From a gamma proteobacterium HdN1 (GTDB taxonomy: Bacteria > Pseudomonadota > Gammaproteobacteria > Pseudomonadales > Ketobacteraceae), in contig FP929140.1 of assembly GCA_000198515.1 (NCBI GenBank), positions 2,268,527 to 2,332,526 on the forward strand: a DNA stretch of 64,000 bases, written 5' to 3'. The notes under the pieces are model-generated. The model did not search any database and was not told where the DNA came from. It was given only the letters and a program-made list of their open reading frames with translations. Positions 8,568-17,747 of the stretch are shown one piece after another. The position numbers were made by a program, and so were the translations under genes. How positions within the stretch are numbered: position 1 is the first letter of the stretch; every line of letters begins with the position of its first letter.

Positions 8568-11270
8568 ATGACCGACCCCAACGGCTTAACCACCTCATGG
8601 GTAGTCGATGGCTTTGGCCGTAAACTGCAAGAAACCAGCCCTGATCGTGGCAAAACCATATATCAGTACGACCTTGCCGATAATTTAATTAAAGTCACCG
8701 ATGCAAGAAACAGCGTGACCCAATACACGTGGGATGCACAAAATCGGCTCACCGGCATTCAATACCCAAGCAGCGCACAGGATAACGTCAGCCTTATTTA
8801 TGACGAAATCACCGTCCAAACAGCGAAAGGAGCCATCACTCACAAAGGCAAGGGGCGTTTAACTTCTGCAAATATCGCTAATGGCGATAAAATTAACTGG
8901 GCCTATGATCCGCTCGGCAATTTGACTCACGACATTCGCACCCAATCCAATGCGACCTTCCAAACCACGTACAGCTATAACACAGCAGGCCAGCTGACGA
9001 CGCTCACCTACCCAAGTGGGCGAGAACTCATCTATAGCTACGATAACAAAGGCCGCATCAGCCAACTCCGCAGCCGAGAAAACAGCAGCAAAAGCTGGAC
9101 GACCCTCGCGAATAACCTGAGCTATGAGCCCTTCGGTCCGGTTACCGGATTTACCTTGGGCAACGGTCTAACAGAAACCCTCAGCTACGACGCCCACTAC
9201 CAGTCGGAAACCATCCAGACCCGTTCAGGCAGCAGCGACGTTCGCAGTTTGCAGTACGGCTTCAACCTCGCCAACGAACTGGATCACCTGACCGATGCGA
9301 AAACCCCAGCTCGCAGCCAACTGTTTAGCTACGATCCCAACGGGCGCTTAAACCAGGCGCAAGGTCAATACGGCACGCTAGCGTATCAGTACGACCTGAC
9401 CGGCAACCGCGTATCGCAAGCGCAAACCAACGCAAGCGATGGCAAAAACTTTACCGAAAGCTACCAATATCCGGCCAACGCCCACCGCCTCACCCAAGTG
9501 AACGCCAGTGGGCAGGGTGGCCAAAACCGGAACTTCCAGTACAGCGCCGCCGGTAATCTTACGCAGGACGAGCGTTATACCTACGTTTATAACGATGCCA
9601 ACCGCCTCACGCAAGTCATGAGCGGCCCAGCGGTAATTGCCGAATATCGCTATAACCACCTAGGCGAGCGGATTTCCAAAACCACCGACGGAAAAACCAC
9701 GCAGTTTATCTATGGCACCAATCACCAGTTGCTGGCCGAACATCATCAAGATGGCAGCGCAATTCGTGATTACGTTTACCTAGAGGATAAAGTGCTGGCG
9801 ATGATTGATGTGGCGCCTACGCAAACCACGCCAAGCGCCGACATGGCCGTCTCCATGACCCACACGCGAAACGGTGCGACGGTGGATTACACGGTTACTA
9901 TCACCAATAACGGCCCGGATACTGCGCAAAATGTCACACTCACCAATACGATACCGCAGGGCGTGATTATCAACACGCACACGATCTCGAACGGAAGCTG
10001 TACTCAAAACAATTTGCAAATCAATTGCAGTTTGGGTAGCGTGCAAAATGCAGCCGTCAACACGCTACAGGTGCGGATTACAGCCACGCCGGAAGTGGAT
10101 ATCAGTAAAACGGTGAATGCCGTCGTTGCCAGCACCACGCAAGACCCGAACATGGGGAATAACCAGGTACAGAAAAGTGGTGCCGGTTGCTTTATTGCCA
10201 CGGCGGCGTTTGGTAGTTACGAGCATGATTATCTGCATATCCTGCGCAACTTCCGTGACGATTATCTGCTGACGAATGCGCCGGGCCAAGCCTTCGTGGA
10301 GACTTACTACCAATACTCGCCGCCACTAGCGAACTGGATGCAAGACAAGGAAGGCGTGAAGGCCGTTACCCGTAGCTTACTTCTCCCTGTGATTGCTGCT
10401 GCGTGGCTGATACAGGCGCCACTGTTAATGCAGCTTGGCATGTTGGGTGGATTGTTGGGCTTGATACTGGCATGGAAACACGTCCAAGCGGGAAATCTGC
10501 TGAGAAAAGCCCTGATTTCCGTTGGCGTGATGCTGGGACTTGCCGCAGGAAACGCGTCGGCCGACCAGATTTATTACGTTCACACCGACCATCTGAACAC
10601 GCCGACACTGGTGACGGATCAGAATAAAACGGTGGTATGGGAAGGCATTAGAAAACCGTTTGGTGAAACGGAGGAAATTACCAATACCGTACGCCAGCCG
10701 ATACGGTTTCCGGGGCAGTATTTTGATGGGGAGACGGGGCTATCGTATAATCTGATGCGCGATTACGATGCACGGGTGGGGCGGTATGTGCAGAGTGATC
10801 CCATTGGGTTGATGGGTGGGATGAGTACGTATGGGTATGTGGGTGGTAATCCAGTAAATTCGTTTGATCCTTTAGGACTTAAGGATATCACGTTACCTTC
10901 GGATTTTACCGGCAGGATAGACACTTTTCCTTATCAGGGGAGCTCATCGTTTGAAATTCATGTCTATGACCCAAAGGGAAATGAGGTGGGAGTATATGGC
11001 CCAAATGGCGACTGGATTAACAAACATGGCCATCAAGGTCCACCTGAGAATATTCCTAAAGAAGTGTGCAACTCTGTGCGTGGGTATGCTGTAGAGCAAT
11101 TAAGAGCCATGGGGCAGCTTCCACCAAAAGGAACCTCCAATATTAAGGGGCCTAATTTTGGGAGAGGGGTCATGATTCGAGGGTTGGGAGTAATGTCACT
11201 AATTGACATGTTGTTGCAAAGCTATATCCATTCTCGTTCATGCTATCCCGGCGATCCATATTGCGCATAA
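8568..11270 (+). CDS. RHS-repeat polymorphic toxin protein, 5'-truncated
   Basis: RHS-like sequence is open from 8445 (the first repeat reads AFDGLNRLRTQT), but the first usable start is ATG 8568 and an in-frame stop lies at 8442. A normal RHS N-terminal half is therefore missing. Order by residue: YD repeats (1-415); a DUF11-like Ig domain (about 424-535) with DYTVTITNNGPDTAQNVTL; a CFI-box segment from residue 541 (CFIATAAFGSYEHDYL); hydrophobic helices (about 610-665); RHS core end with HTDHLNTPTLVTD and the auto-cleavage motif DPLGL (about 767-771); and a variable tip (772-900). The tip is richer in A+T than the shell. It ends 29 nt before a likely immunity gene. Without its N-terminus it may be a silent remnant or toxin reservoir. 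Confidence 0.82.
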   Translation: MTDPNGLTTSWVVDGFGRKLQETSPDRGKTIYQYDLADNLIKVTDARNSVTQYTWDAQNRLTGIQYPSSAQDNVSLIYDEITVQTAKGAITHKGKGRLTSANIANGDKINWAYDPLGNLTHDIRTQSNATFQTTYSYNTAGQLTTLTYPSGRELIYSYDNKGRISQLRSRENSSKSWTTLANNLSYEPFGPVTGFTLGNGLTETLSYDAHYQSETIQTRSGSSDVRSLQYGFNLANELDHLTDAKTPARSQLFSYDPNGRLNQAQGQYGTLAYQYDLTGNRVSQAQTNASDGKNFTESYQYPANAHRLTQVNASGQGGQNRNFQYSAAGNLTQDERYTYVYNDANRLTQVMSGPAVIAEYRYNHLGERISKTTDGKTTQFIYGTNHQLLAEHHQDGSAIRDYVYLEDKVLAMIDVAPTQTTPSADMAVSMTHTRNGATVDYTVTITNNGPDTAQNVTLTNTIPQGVIINTHTISNGSCTQNNLQINCSLGSVQNAAVNTLQVRITATPEVDISKTVNAVVASTTQDPNMGNNQVQKSGAGCFIATAAFGSYEHDYLHILRNFRDDYLLTNAPGQAFVETYYQYSPPLANWMQDKEGVKAVTRSLLLPVIAAAWLIQAPLLMQLGMLGGLLGLILAWKHVQAGNLLRKALISVGVMLGLAAGNASADQIYYVHTDHLNTPTLVTDQNKTVVWEGIRKPFGETEEITNTVRQPIRFPGQYFDGETGLSYNLMRDYDARVGRYVQSDPIGLMGGMSTYGYVGGNPVNSFDPLGLKDITLPSDFTGRIDTFPYQGSSSFEIHVYDPKGNEVGVYGPNGDWINKHGHQGPPENIPKEVCNSVRGYAVEQLRAMGQLPPKGTSNIKGPNFGRGVMIRGLGVMSLIDMLLQSYIHSRSCYPGDPYCA

Positions 11271-11299
11271 TGGCTAGCAAATAAAGATGAGGAATTTGA

Positions 11300-11767
11300 A
11301 TGTTTATTCTTCCAAAAGACAAGGCTGGCAATAAATCTAGAAATCAAAGTGATTGTTGGGAGGCTTACCAAGAATATTTGTTGTCGGTTAGTGGGAGACT
11401 TCCTGCTTCAGCTTACGATTTTGCATCAGCTGAATGGCACTATAATTTTCTTGATCACCGATGCCCGCATGATGCGTGGGTGGAATCGATTACGATTTAT
11501 GAAGATTCAATCGGAGATAGATCTGAAATTAGACAGTTACATATAAAAACAACATTGCTTGGCGCTTATCATGATGGCTATATAGAGATTGTTCATATTG
11601 ATGTCAAAAAATATAGAATAAATTCCGATTCATTTGTTCATGGTGATTGGCTGTATGATGAAGTTCGCTTAGGGGATGATGGTGCTGTTGTTCATGAGAT
11701 TGAGTTTAGCAAAGCGAATTTATATGTAGAATGTTCCGATATTAGGAGTTTGTGGGTTCCAAAATAA
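11300..11767 (+). CDS. Putative immunity protein for the RHS C-terminal toxin
   Basis: A 155-residue acidic cytoplasmic protein with no signal or membrane helix. It begins 29 nt after the rhs stop with AGGAA 5 nt before the ATG. Base composition is clearly A+T-richer than the flanking genes, like the rhs tip, which is typical of exchanged toxin/immunity cassettes. The family is not recognised. Position, size and composition support an immunity role by inference; a motif such as DSFVHGDWLYDEVRLGDDG gives no named domain. Confidence 0.6.
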   Translation: MFILPKDKAGNKSRNQSDCWEAYQEYLLSVSGRLPASAYDFASAEWHYNFLDHRCPHDAWVESITIYEDSIGDRSEIRQLHIKTTLLGAYHDGYIEIVHIDVKKYRINSDSFVHGDWLYDEVRLGDDGAVVHEIEFSKANLYVECSDIRSLWVPK

Positions 11768-11813
11768 ACGCAGCCGCAAATTTTATTTTGGCGTTACTAT
11801 TCCACGAACTTGA

Positions 11814-11886
11814 GATGAGCACAAAATGCAATCCTGATGGGTGCCCCCAGTGTCAGACTGGTTGCACCCATCAGACGCATCTCATC
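11814..11886. repeat. Long imperfect hairpin (73 nt)
   Basis: Nested arms pair in register: GATGAG/CTCATC, ATGC/GCAT, a perfect 11-bp CTGATGGGTGC (11834-11844) with GCACCCATCAG (11864-11874), and CCAGT/ACTGG closing a 5-nt loop. No T-run follows on either strand, so it is not a classic terminator. It separates the rhs immunity gene from the leftward phosphatase gene. The rest of the 277-nt gap (11887-12044) shows no gene I can support. Confidence 0.55.
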
Positions 11887-12044
11887 CTACGGTGTTGTGG
11901 CAAGTCGTTGGTGAGGAGATAGCTTGGTGGTTTAGAACGGGAACAGCAGGGCCGATGCCGATCCGGCGGTGCAGCGTGCTGAGGCGTTAGTCCGGACGTA
12001 GAAGCGCGCCACGGAATTGTGCGCTTTCTTGATGTGGGCGGCGG

Positions 12045-12482
12045 CTAGCGTGTCATGAGCCAACGGCGCACGTCCATCTCCATCGCGGTAAGCCCCGCAG
12101 TGCGCCCGACTGCGATGGCCTGCTCAATATCAGCGCTGTCCAGATAAAAGGCTTTTACCGCCAATAAGGCGCCCACGCGGTTGCCGCTGATACAGTGCAT
12201 AAACATGGGGTGAGCCGCTGTGTCGTTTAGCAGCTCGCCAAAGGCCCGCGCCATGGTTTCGGTCAGGTCGGCAAGGCTAACAATCGGAAAGTTGTGAAAC
12301 TGCATTCCTAGCGCGCTCACCAGCTCTTTTTCGCCGCGCAGCTCCAAGGGGCCGCACATGCTGACGATGGTTTTAATGCCGCGCGCATGTGCATCCTGCA
12401 AAATCTTTTGCGAAGGCGGGCTGCAGTAAACCTCGTCGGCGGTTGCTGAAAAGGAGGTCGGTAAATACAGTAAATTGGACAT
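12045..12482 (-). CDS. Cys-based phosphatase-like protein (BLH / DUF442 type)
   Basis: A 145-residue protein with the P-loop signature HCISGNRVGA (about residues 96-105, HCx5R) of dual-specificity/tyrosine phosphatases. The general fold (SFSATADEVYCSPPSQKILQDAHARGIKTIVSMC near the start) resembles beta-lactamase-hydrolase-like (DUF442) phosphatases. A conserved Asp general acid is not obvious. It is cytoplasmic. It lies 36 nt downstream of the PfkB kinase on the same strand and may be co-transcribed. The physiological substrate is unknown. Confidence 0.75.
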   Translation of the reverse strand: MSNLLYLPTSFSATADEVYCSPPSQKILQDAHARGIKTIVSMCGPLELRGEKELVSALGMQFHNFPIVSLADLTETMARAFGELLNDTAAHPMFMHCISGNRVGALLAVKAFYLDSADIEQAIAVGRTAGLTAMEMDVRRWLMTR

Positions 12483-12518
12483 AATTGATCCTCTGGCCAG
12501 CGCCTTCGTCGCTGTGCT

Positions 12519-13517
12519 TTATAGTGGTCTTGCAACGACGGGTAGCAATGATTTGTAGCCAGCGGGGGGTAGGCGCGGGCCGATGTGGGTGACTAGCTGG
12601 CCTGAGGCGCGCACGGCAAACTGGCCTGCTTCTTGGGCGCTGAAGCCGTGGGTGAGTGCATACATGTATGCGCCTGCAAACATATCGCCTGCACCGTTGG
12701 TATCAATCGCCCGCACTGGCGTAGCTGCGATGGCGTGAGACTGGGTTCCATCGTACACAAGCGCGCCTTTTTTGCCCAAAGTAATGACAAATTCTTTCGC
12801 AATGGCTCGCAAGGCTTCGCTCGCGGTGTGGACATCATGGGCGCCAGTCCAGCCGAGCGCTTCTTGCTCGTTGCAAAATAGCAAATCAATACCGGCACCG
12901 GCCATTTCCTGCAGGCCCTCTTTGAAAAAACGCACCATGTTGGGATCGGAAAAGGTGAGTGCAGTGCGCACGCCCTGTGCGGTAGCGCGCTCTCGCAAGC
13001 GGATGGCGGCTTCGCGTGCGCTTGGAGAAGTTACTAGATAACCTTCCAAATAGACAAACTCGGATGCGGTAAGTGCATCGTGATTGAGGTCGCGCACCGA
13101 GACCTGCTCGGAAATCTCAAGGCAGGTATGCATCGTGCGTTCGGCATCGGGCGTAACCATCACAATGCATTTTCCGCTAACGCCTTCTTCGCGTTCACGA
13201 TGCAAATTGGTGTCTACGCCAGCCTCCTGCAATGCAGCCACATAAAAATCACCAGCCTCATCGTTGGCAACCTTGCATGAATAAAATGCCTGGCCGCCAA
13301 AATGGCTGACCGCAATAATGGTATTGGCAGCTGAGCCACCACCAGCACGAGTCCCTTGGTATTGTTGTAACGCTTGGTACAATGCGCGCTGCTGTTCGCT
13401 ACTTACCAGCGTCATCACGCCTTTCTCAATGGCCATGGTTTCCAGAAAAGCATCGTCTACGTGAAACTCCATATCGACCAATGCGTTACCGATCCCATAG
13501 ACGTTGTACTTTTTCAT
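12519..13517 (-). CDS. PfkB-family kinase, adenosine kinase-like
   Basis: About 332 residues from ATG 13517, which has a strong AAGGAGG 7 nt upstream; an in-frame start 57 nt earlier lacks such a site. N-terminal YNVYGIGNALVDMEFHVDD, the GGSAANT motif and the C-terminal PfkB signature DTNGAGDMFAGAYMYALTHG (catalytic Asp in GAGD) are present. This sugar/nucleoside kinase type transfers phosphate from ATP, most likely to adenosine or a ribosyl nucleoside in purine salvage. The exact substrate cannot be read from sequence. It is divergent from the PBP1b gene, and the 13518-13694 gap must hold both promoters. Confidence 0.82.
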   Translation of the reverse strand: MKKYNVYGIGNALVDMEFHVDDAFLETMAIEKGVMTLVSSEQQRALYQALQQYQGTRAGGGSAANTIIAVSHFGGQAFYSCKVANDEAGDFYVAALQEAGVDTNLHREREEGVSGKCIVMVTPDAERTMHTCLEISEQVSVRDLNHDALTASEFVYLEGYLVTSPSAREAAIRLRERATAQGVRTALTFSDPNMVRFFKEGLQEMAGAGIDLLFCNEQEALGWTGAHDVHTASEALRAIAKEFVITLGKKGALVYDGTQSHAIAATPVRAIDTNGAGDMFAGAYMYALTHGFSAQEAGQFAVRASGQLVTHIGPRLPPAGYKSLLPVVARPL

Positions 13518-13694
13518 GAAATGCGCCTCCTTAAACGATGGCTGAAGTGGATGCTGGGTGCGAAGTGTGGCCATTTTAGGTGATAATGCCTCACCTTTAC
13601 AGTTAGATCTCCTTTGCGCCCTCTAATGCGCCTAGCACGCTCTAGCGCAAGCGCTCTCGCCAGGAAAGCCACGCAGAAACAGGAAGCAGATAAA

Positions 13695-16130
13695 GTGAGC
13701 CGATCAAATTCCCGACACCCCCAACGCACCGCAGCCAAAAAGCGCCGTGGCCCCTCTTCTGGTCGCAGCCGCATCACCCTAGGCGACTGGATTACTTGGT
13801 TGCTGCTTGCGATGGTGCCTGTCATCGTATTTGCGACGTTCTGGCTGATCCAGCTTGATCAGACGGTGGTGAAAAAGTTCGAGGGAAAGCGCTGGGCGGT
13901 ACCGGCAAAGGTGTTTGCGCGTCCGCTTGAGCTGTATACAGGGCAGCAACTTGGGCGTGATCAAATCACGTGGGAGTTGGCCGGCTTAGGTTATAACGCA
14001 ATTTCGAGCGGTGCGCCCAATCCAGGAGAGTATCGCTGGTCGGGCAATACGCTCGTGGTTCAAACTCGCGGATTTGATTTTTGGGATGGTAATGAGCCAT
14101 CGCAACGTGCCAGCGTGAGTCTGTCGGGAAAACTCGTTGAGAATGTTGATCTTTCGGCGGGAGATACTGGGCTTTTGCGATTCGAGCCGCGCTTGATCGG
14201 TGGCATTTATCCTGCCCAGAACGAAGATCGCATCCTCGTATCTTTGTCGCAGGTGCCGCCGCAGCTAGTGCAAGCACTGATCGCAACGGAAGATCACGAT
14301 TTTTACGACCACTTTGGCTTGTCTCCACGCGGCGTAATGCGTGCGTTAGTCAATAATATCCGCAATCGGGGAGTGCAGCAGGGCGGTTCTACGATTACTC
14401 AGCAGCTCGTAAAAAACTTTTATCTTACCAGCGAGCGCACCTTGCGCCGCAAGGCCACAGAAGCGGTCATGGCACTTCTTTTGGAGCGTCACGCAACCAA
14501 AGATGAGATCCTTGAAGCCTATTTGAACGAGGTGTATTTAGGGCAGGCAGGAAAGCGTGCGATACACGGCGTAGGTTTGGCCAGCCTGTTTTATTTTGGC
14601 CAGCCGCTCGCTGAATTGCGATTAGATCAGATGGCCTTTTTGGTGGGCACGATACGCGGCCCCTCTTACTACGACCCGCGCCGCAACCCCGAGCGCGCCA
14701 TTGCGCGCCGCAATCAGGTATTGATTTTGATGGCAGAGCAGGGCGTGATTAGCGCGGAAGAATCCAAAGAAGCAATGGCTCGCCCGCTCAGCGTAAGCCC
14801 AAAACCAATGTATGAGGACAATCGCTACCCAGCCTTTATGCATTTTGTGCAGCGCAACCTGAAAAAAGAATATAACGATGAGGATCTGCGCTCGGAGGGG
14901 CTGCGCATTTTTACCACGCTAGACCCTTGGATACAGGAACAGCTAGAGCGCTCGCTCGCTAAGCGTCTCGGTGAAATTCAGAAAGGCTATCCGCGTGCGC
15001 CAGAACTCGAAGGCGCGGGTGTTGTAACGAGCGCTGTAACGGGTGAAGTGGTTGCGTTGTTAGGGGGGAAAAATCCGAAATTTCAGGGCTTAAATCGCGC
15101 AACAGACATCGCGCGCCCCATCGGGTCTTTGGTAAAACCAGCAGTCTATCTGACGGCAATTGAAAAAGGCTATTTGTTGGCACAGCACGTGGAAGATATT
15201 TCCTTTAGCCTTCCTCTAAGCAATGGAAAGAGCTGGCAGCCTTCTAATTTTGATCACCGCGATCATGGCAGCGTAAATTTGATTACTGCCTTATCCAAAT
15301 CCTACAACATCGCCACTGCAAAAATTGCGCTGGATGTAGGAATTGATAGCGTTGCTGATACGCTTGAGCGTTTGGGGGTTAGTAAGCCAATTCCTCGAGT
15401 TCCAGCGCTCTCCTTGGGTGTGCTGGAGCTTGCGCCAATCGAAGTTGCAGAGTTGTACCAGACGATTGCAGCACAGGGATTTTATACTCCGCTACGTGGC
15501 ATACGCTCGGTTCTTACCAGTGAAGGAAAGCCATTGCAGCGTTATCCGCTTGAAGTAGATCAGCGATTCAAGGGTGCGGATACTTATTTGCTCACCCGCG
15601 CCATGCAACAAACGTTTATCAGCGGAACCGCAGCGGGCTACGCAAAGCGTTTTCCAGAAATGAATCTTGCCGGAAAAACAGGCACCTCGAACGATCAGCG
15701 TGATAGTTGGTTTGCCGGATTTTCCGGAAATTATTTGGGCATCCTTTGGATGGGGAATGACGAGAACAAGCCTACGCCGCTTACCGGATCCAGTGGCGCT
15801 CTTTCTGCATGGGCTGAGATGTTTTCAAAAGTGATGCTTGATCCCTTGCAACCCGTTCAACCCGATGATGTACGTTGGGATTATTTCAGCAGTAAAGACG
15901 GCAGCCTGACGGAATCGAACTGCGAAGGTGCGTTATACCTACCCGCTCGCATGGATACGCTGCCAGATGTGCGCGAATCCTGCGGGCTTTTCGATGAGCT
16001 CCGCGATCAATGGTCGGGTGCCGACAGTACCGGAACCAGACCTGGCAATGGAGAGGCCAGTGGCGCACGAAAAAACGATGAGAGACCAAGCGGAGGGTGG
16101 TTCAATCGGTTGTTTGGTGGCCAGCGTTAG
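13695..16130 (+). CDS. mrcB: Bifunctional penicillin-binding protein 1b
   Basis: GTG 13695 has AGGAAG 8 nt upstream and gives 811 residues; TTG 13614 is in frame but has no good site. Order: basic cytoplasmic tail, one TM helix (about 38-58), a UB2H-like region, the GT51 glycosyltransferase with EDHDFYDHFG (about 199) and GGSTITQQLVKN, then the transpeptidase with SLVK (catalytic S478), KSYN and KTGTSNDQRDSW (about 660). Family knowledge: it polymerises and crosslinks peptidoglycan at the outer face of the inner membrane, activated by LpoB where present. All catalytic motifs are intact. The C-terminus is a low-complexity tail. A bidirectional terminator follows at 16306-16346. Confidence 0.93.
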   Translation: MSRSNSRHPQRTAAKKRRGPSSGRSRITLGDWITWLLLAMVPVIVFATFWLIQLDQTVVKKFEGKRWAVPAKVFARPLELYTGQQLGRDQITWELAGLGYNAISSGAPNPGEYRWSGNTLVVQTRGFDFWDGNEPSQRASVSLSGKLVENVDLSAGDTGLLRFEPRLIGGIYPAQNEDRILVSLSQVPPQLVQALIATEDHDFYDHFGLSPRGVMRALVNNIRNRGVQQGGSTITQQLVKNFYLTSERTLRRKATEAVMALLLERHATKDEILEAYLNEVYLGQAGKRAIHGVGLASLFYFGQPLAELRLDQMAFLVGTIRGPSYYDPRRNPERAIARRNQVLILMAEQGVISAEESKEAMARPLSVSPKPMYEDNRYPAFMHFVQRNLKKEYNDEDLRSEGLRIFTTLDPWIQEQLERSLAKRLGEIQKGYPRAPELEGAGVVTSAVTGEVVALLGGKNPKFQGLNRATDIARPIGSLVKPAVYLTAIEKGYLLAQHVEDISFSLPLSNGKSWQPSNFDHRDHGSVNLITALSKSYNIATAKIALDVGIDSVADTLERLGVSKPIPRVPALSLGVLELAPIEVAELYQTIAAQGFYTPLRGIRSVLTSEGKPLQRYPLEVDQRFKGADTYLLTRAMQQTFISGTAAGYAKRFPEMNLAGKTGTSNDQRDSWFAGFSGNYLGILWMGNDENKPTPLTGSSGALSAWAEMFSKVMLDPLQPVQPDDVRWDYFSSKDGSLTESNCEGALYLPARMDTLPDVRESCGLFDELRDQWSGADSTGTRPGNGEASGARKNDERPSGGWFNRLFGGQR

Positions 16131-16305
16131 CAAAGAGAGGTTAAAAAATTATGCGCTCCACTTATATGAGGCGTTACGGAAAGACTGAGCGCAATAAAAA
16201 AAATGGAGTAAATTGTGTGGAATTTATGACCAATATAAATCAAATAATTGATTTATTGGTTTAATTGATTGAATGCATGATTTCGTAACGCGTTATTTTT
16301 TAAGG

Positions 16306-16346
16306 AAAAAGCAATTACCATAACCTCATCATGGTAATTGCTTTTT
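16306..16346 (+). terminator. Intrinsic terminator downstream of mrcB
   Basis: A perfect 16-bp stem, AAAAAGCAATTACCAT with ATGGTAATTGCTTTTT, encloses a 9-nt loop and ends in T5 (and A5 at the start, so it could act both ways). The rest of the 16131-16516 gap is A+T-rich before the terminator. After it lies the nor promoter region; no clear FNR, NsrR or NorR site could be identified there. Confidence 0.85.
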
Positions 16347-16516
16347 GCATTTATGATGCACGTATATTGCTATCGCCCTTTTTGGTTAGTATACCCGACG
16401 AAAAAGTTAGGTTTATACTGCCAAGGCTAACCTGAGCAGTAAATCTAAGCAGTATTTTCAGATCAGCGTGTTGTAAGACCCATCTCTAAGCCCTTTTCTC
16501 CAAGGAGGATGGTACG

Positions 16517-16771
16517 ATGCAGCGGCTTACTGATCTCGTGATCTCATTCTTTTCAACGTTAACAGCATTTCTTTTATCACTCCCCCTCTGGCGCGATAAC
16601 GAATACTTCGCGGAATCCAGTGCATTCTGGAACGCCTATTTCGTGATTGGTTTCGTGCTTGGCGTTTACGTCTTCTACGTGTTCATTGGTAGCTTACGCA
16701 TACTTTTTCTGCATGCACGAGAAGAAGCGGCGGCGAATCAATCCAACGATGAGCAGGGGGGTCAGAAATGA
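16517..16771 (+). CDS. Small membrane protein heading the nor operon
   Basis: An 84-residue protein with two likely membrane helices (about 5-25 and 38-62) and a charged cytoplasmic tail ending in DEQGGQK. A strong AAGGAGG precedes the ATG. Its stop overlaps the norC start (ATGA), so it is coupled to nitric oxide reductase synthesis. I do not recognise a named family. A role as an accessory or assembly subunit of the reductase is inferred from coupling only. Confidence 0.7.
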   Translation: MQRLTDLVISFFSTLTAFLLSLPLWRDNEYFAESSAFWNAYFVIGFVLGVYVFYVFIGSLRILFLHAREEAAANQSNDEQGGQK

Positions 16772-17745
16772 GTTGTACTACAGGCGATAAAAGCTGTGAA
16801 ACCCCGCGACGCCGGGGCGCACTTTCCGTTCTGGTGCTAATGGCAGCTATTTTTCTGACTCTTTCTGTATTTTCCTTCTTGGACTCTCGTGGACAGGTGA
16901 CGCCAGATCAGATTAGTTATAAAGACTATTCCGCAGACGATGGAAAACGCATTTTTCAGGCCTACAACTGTATGGGATGTCACACCATCGTTGGTAATGG
17001 TGCCTATCTAGGGCCAGATCTTACCAAAGAGTACAATCACACCGGCCCCGCATGGTTGGAAGCGTTCTTGCCTTCTGCTGGAAGTTTTCCTACCGCAGCA
17101 GCAGTACGTACCCACCTGATCAGCCCCGAGCAACTCAAGCTTTCCGGCGTCACCTCGTTCGAGGAATACCTAGAAAAATATCCCGGTGCCGCTGAACGCC
17201 TCGACCGACGTGCAGGCAAGGTATCACACATGCCCAATCTGCAGTTTCGTGAAGGCGAAGTGGCCAAGCTGATCGCCTTTCTGAAATACACCGCCGCCAT
17301 GAACAACGAAGGCTGGCCACCGGCGATACAGGCAGGAAGTTTGGAAACCCGCGTCGCCAAAGTGCACGGTACGTCCCTCGTGGCCGCCGCTAACGCCAGC
17401 GTTAGCGCATCACCTGAGCCAGTAAGCGCGAGTGGTGGCGCAACCGCTGAACAGGGCGAAAAACTGGTTACTGATTATGGCTGTGTCGCCTGCCACGCAA
17501 CCGATACCACTCAAAAGGTGGGGCCGGGGTGGGGTGATCTGTTCGGTAGCAGTGTGCCGCTGGCCGATGGAACTACCGTGAAAGCAGATCAAGCCTACCT
17601 TGCGGAATCCATTCGAAACCCCGATGCCCAAGTGGTAAAAGGTTATCCTGCGGGCGTAATGCCCCCTTACAAGGATTTAATCAAACAAGAAGAACTGGAT
17701 GCGATGGTGGCCTACCTAGTGTCGCTGTCTAAAGCGGGGAAATAG
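16768..17745 (+). CDS. norC: Nitric oxide reductase cytochrome c subunit with extra C-terminal cytochrome c domain
   Basis: A 325-residue membrane-anchored periplasmic protein. The TM anchor is about 19-39. The first heme site is CMGCH (68-72), in the NorC context AYNCMGCHTIVGNGAYLGPDL, with probable axial Met in HMPNLQF (about 154). A Ser/Ala-rich linker (200-225) leads to a second class-I cytochrome c with CVACH (239-243) and axial Met in MPPY (298). Ordinary NorC is roughly 150-220 residues with one heme, so this is a fusion. Known role: it passes electrons to NorB for 2 NO to N2O. The added domain may take electrons directly from a soluble donor or quinol-cytochrome chain (inference). norB starts 2 nt after its stop codon. 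Confidence 0.9.
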   Translation: MSCTTGDKSCETPRRRGALSVLVLMAAIFLTLSVFSFLDSRGQVTPDQISYKDYSADDGKRIFQAYNCMGCHTIVGNGAYLGPDLTKEYNHTGPAWLEAFLPSAGSFPTAAAVRTHLISPEQLKLSGVTSFEEYLEKYPGAAERLDRRAGKVSHMPNLQFREGEVAKLIAFLKYTAAMNNEGWPPAIQAGSLETRVAKVHGTSLVAAANASVSASPEPVSASGGATAEQGEKLVTDYGCVACHATDTTQKVGPGWGDLFGSSVPLADGTTVKADQAYLAESIRNPDAQVVKGYPAGVMPPYKDLIKQEELDAMVAYLVSLSKAGK

Positions 17746-17747
17746 CC

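Noticed and set aside
11887-12044. Open minus-strand frame after the phosphatase gene
   Set aside because: It has no start, no recognised family and is short; it could be the tail of a lost gene but cannot be supported.
16239-16252. FNR-like half-sites (ATCAA-N4-TTGAT) upstream of nor
   Set aside because: The half-sites are in the opposite order to the FNR box and lie before the strong terminator at 16306, so they cannot serve the nor promoter.
16383-16435. NorR-like GT-N7-AC words before the nor operon
   Set aside because: Such short words occur by chance; spacing and triple-site layout of real NorR enhancers are missing.
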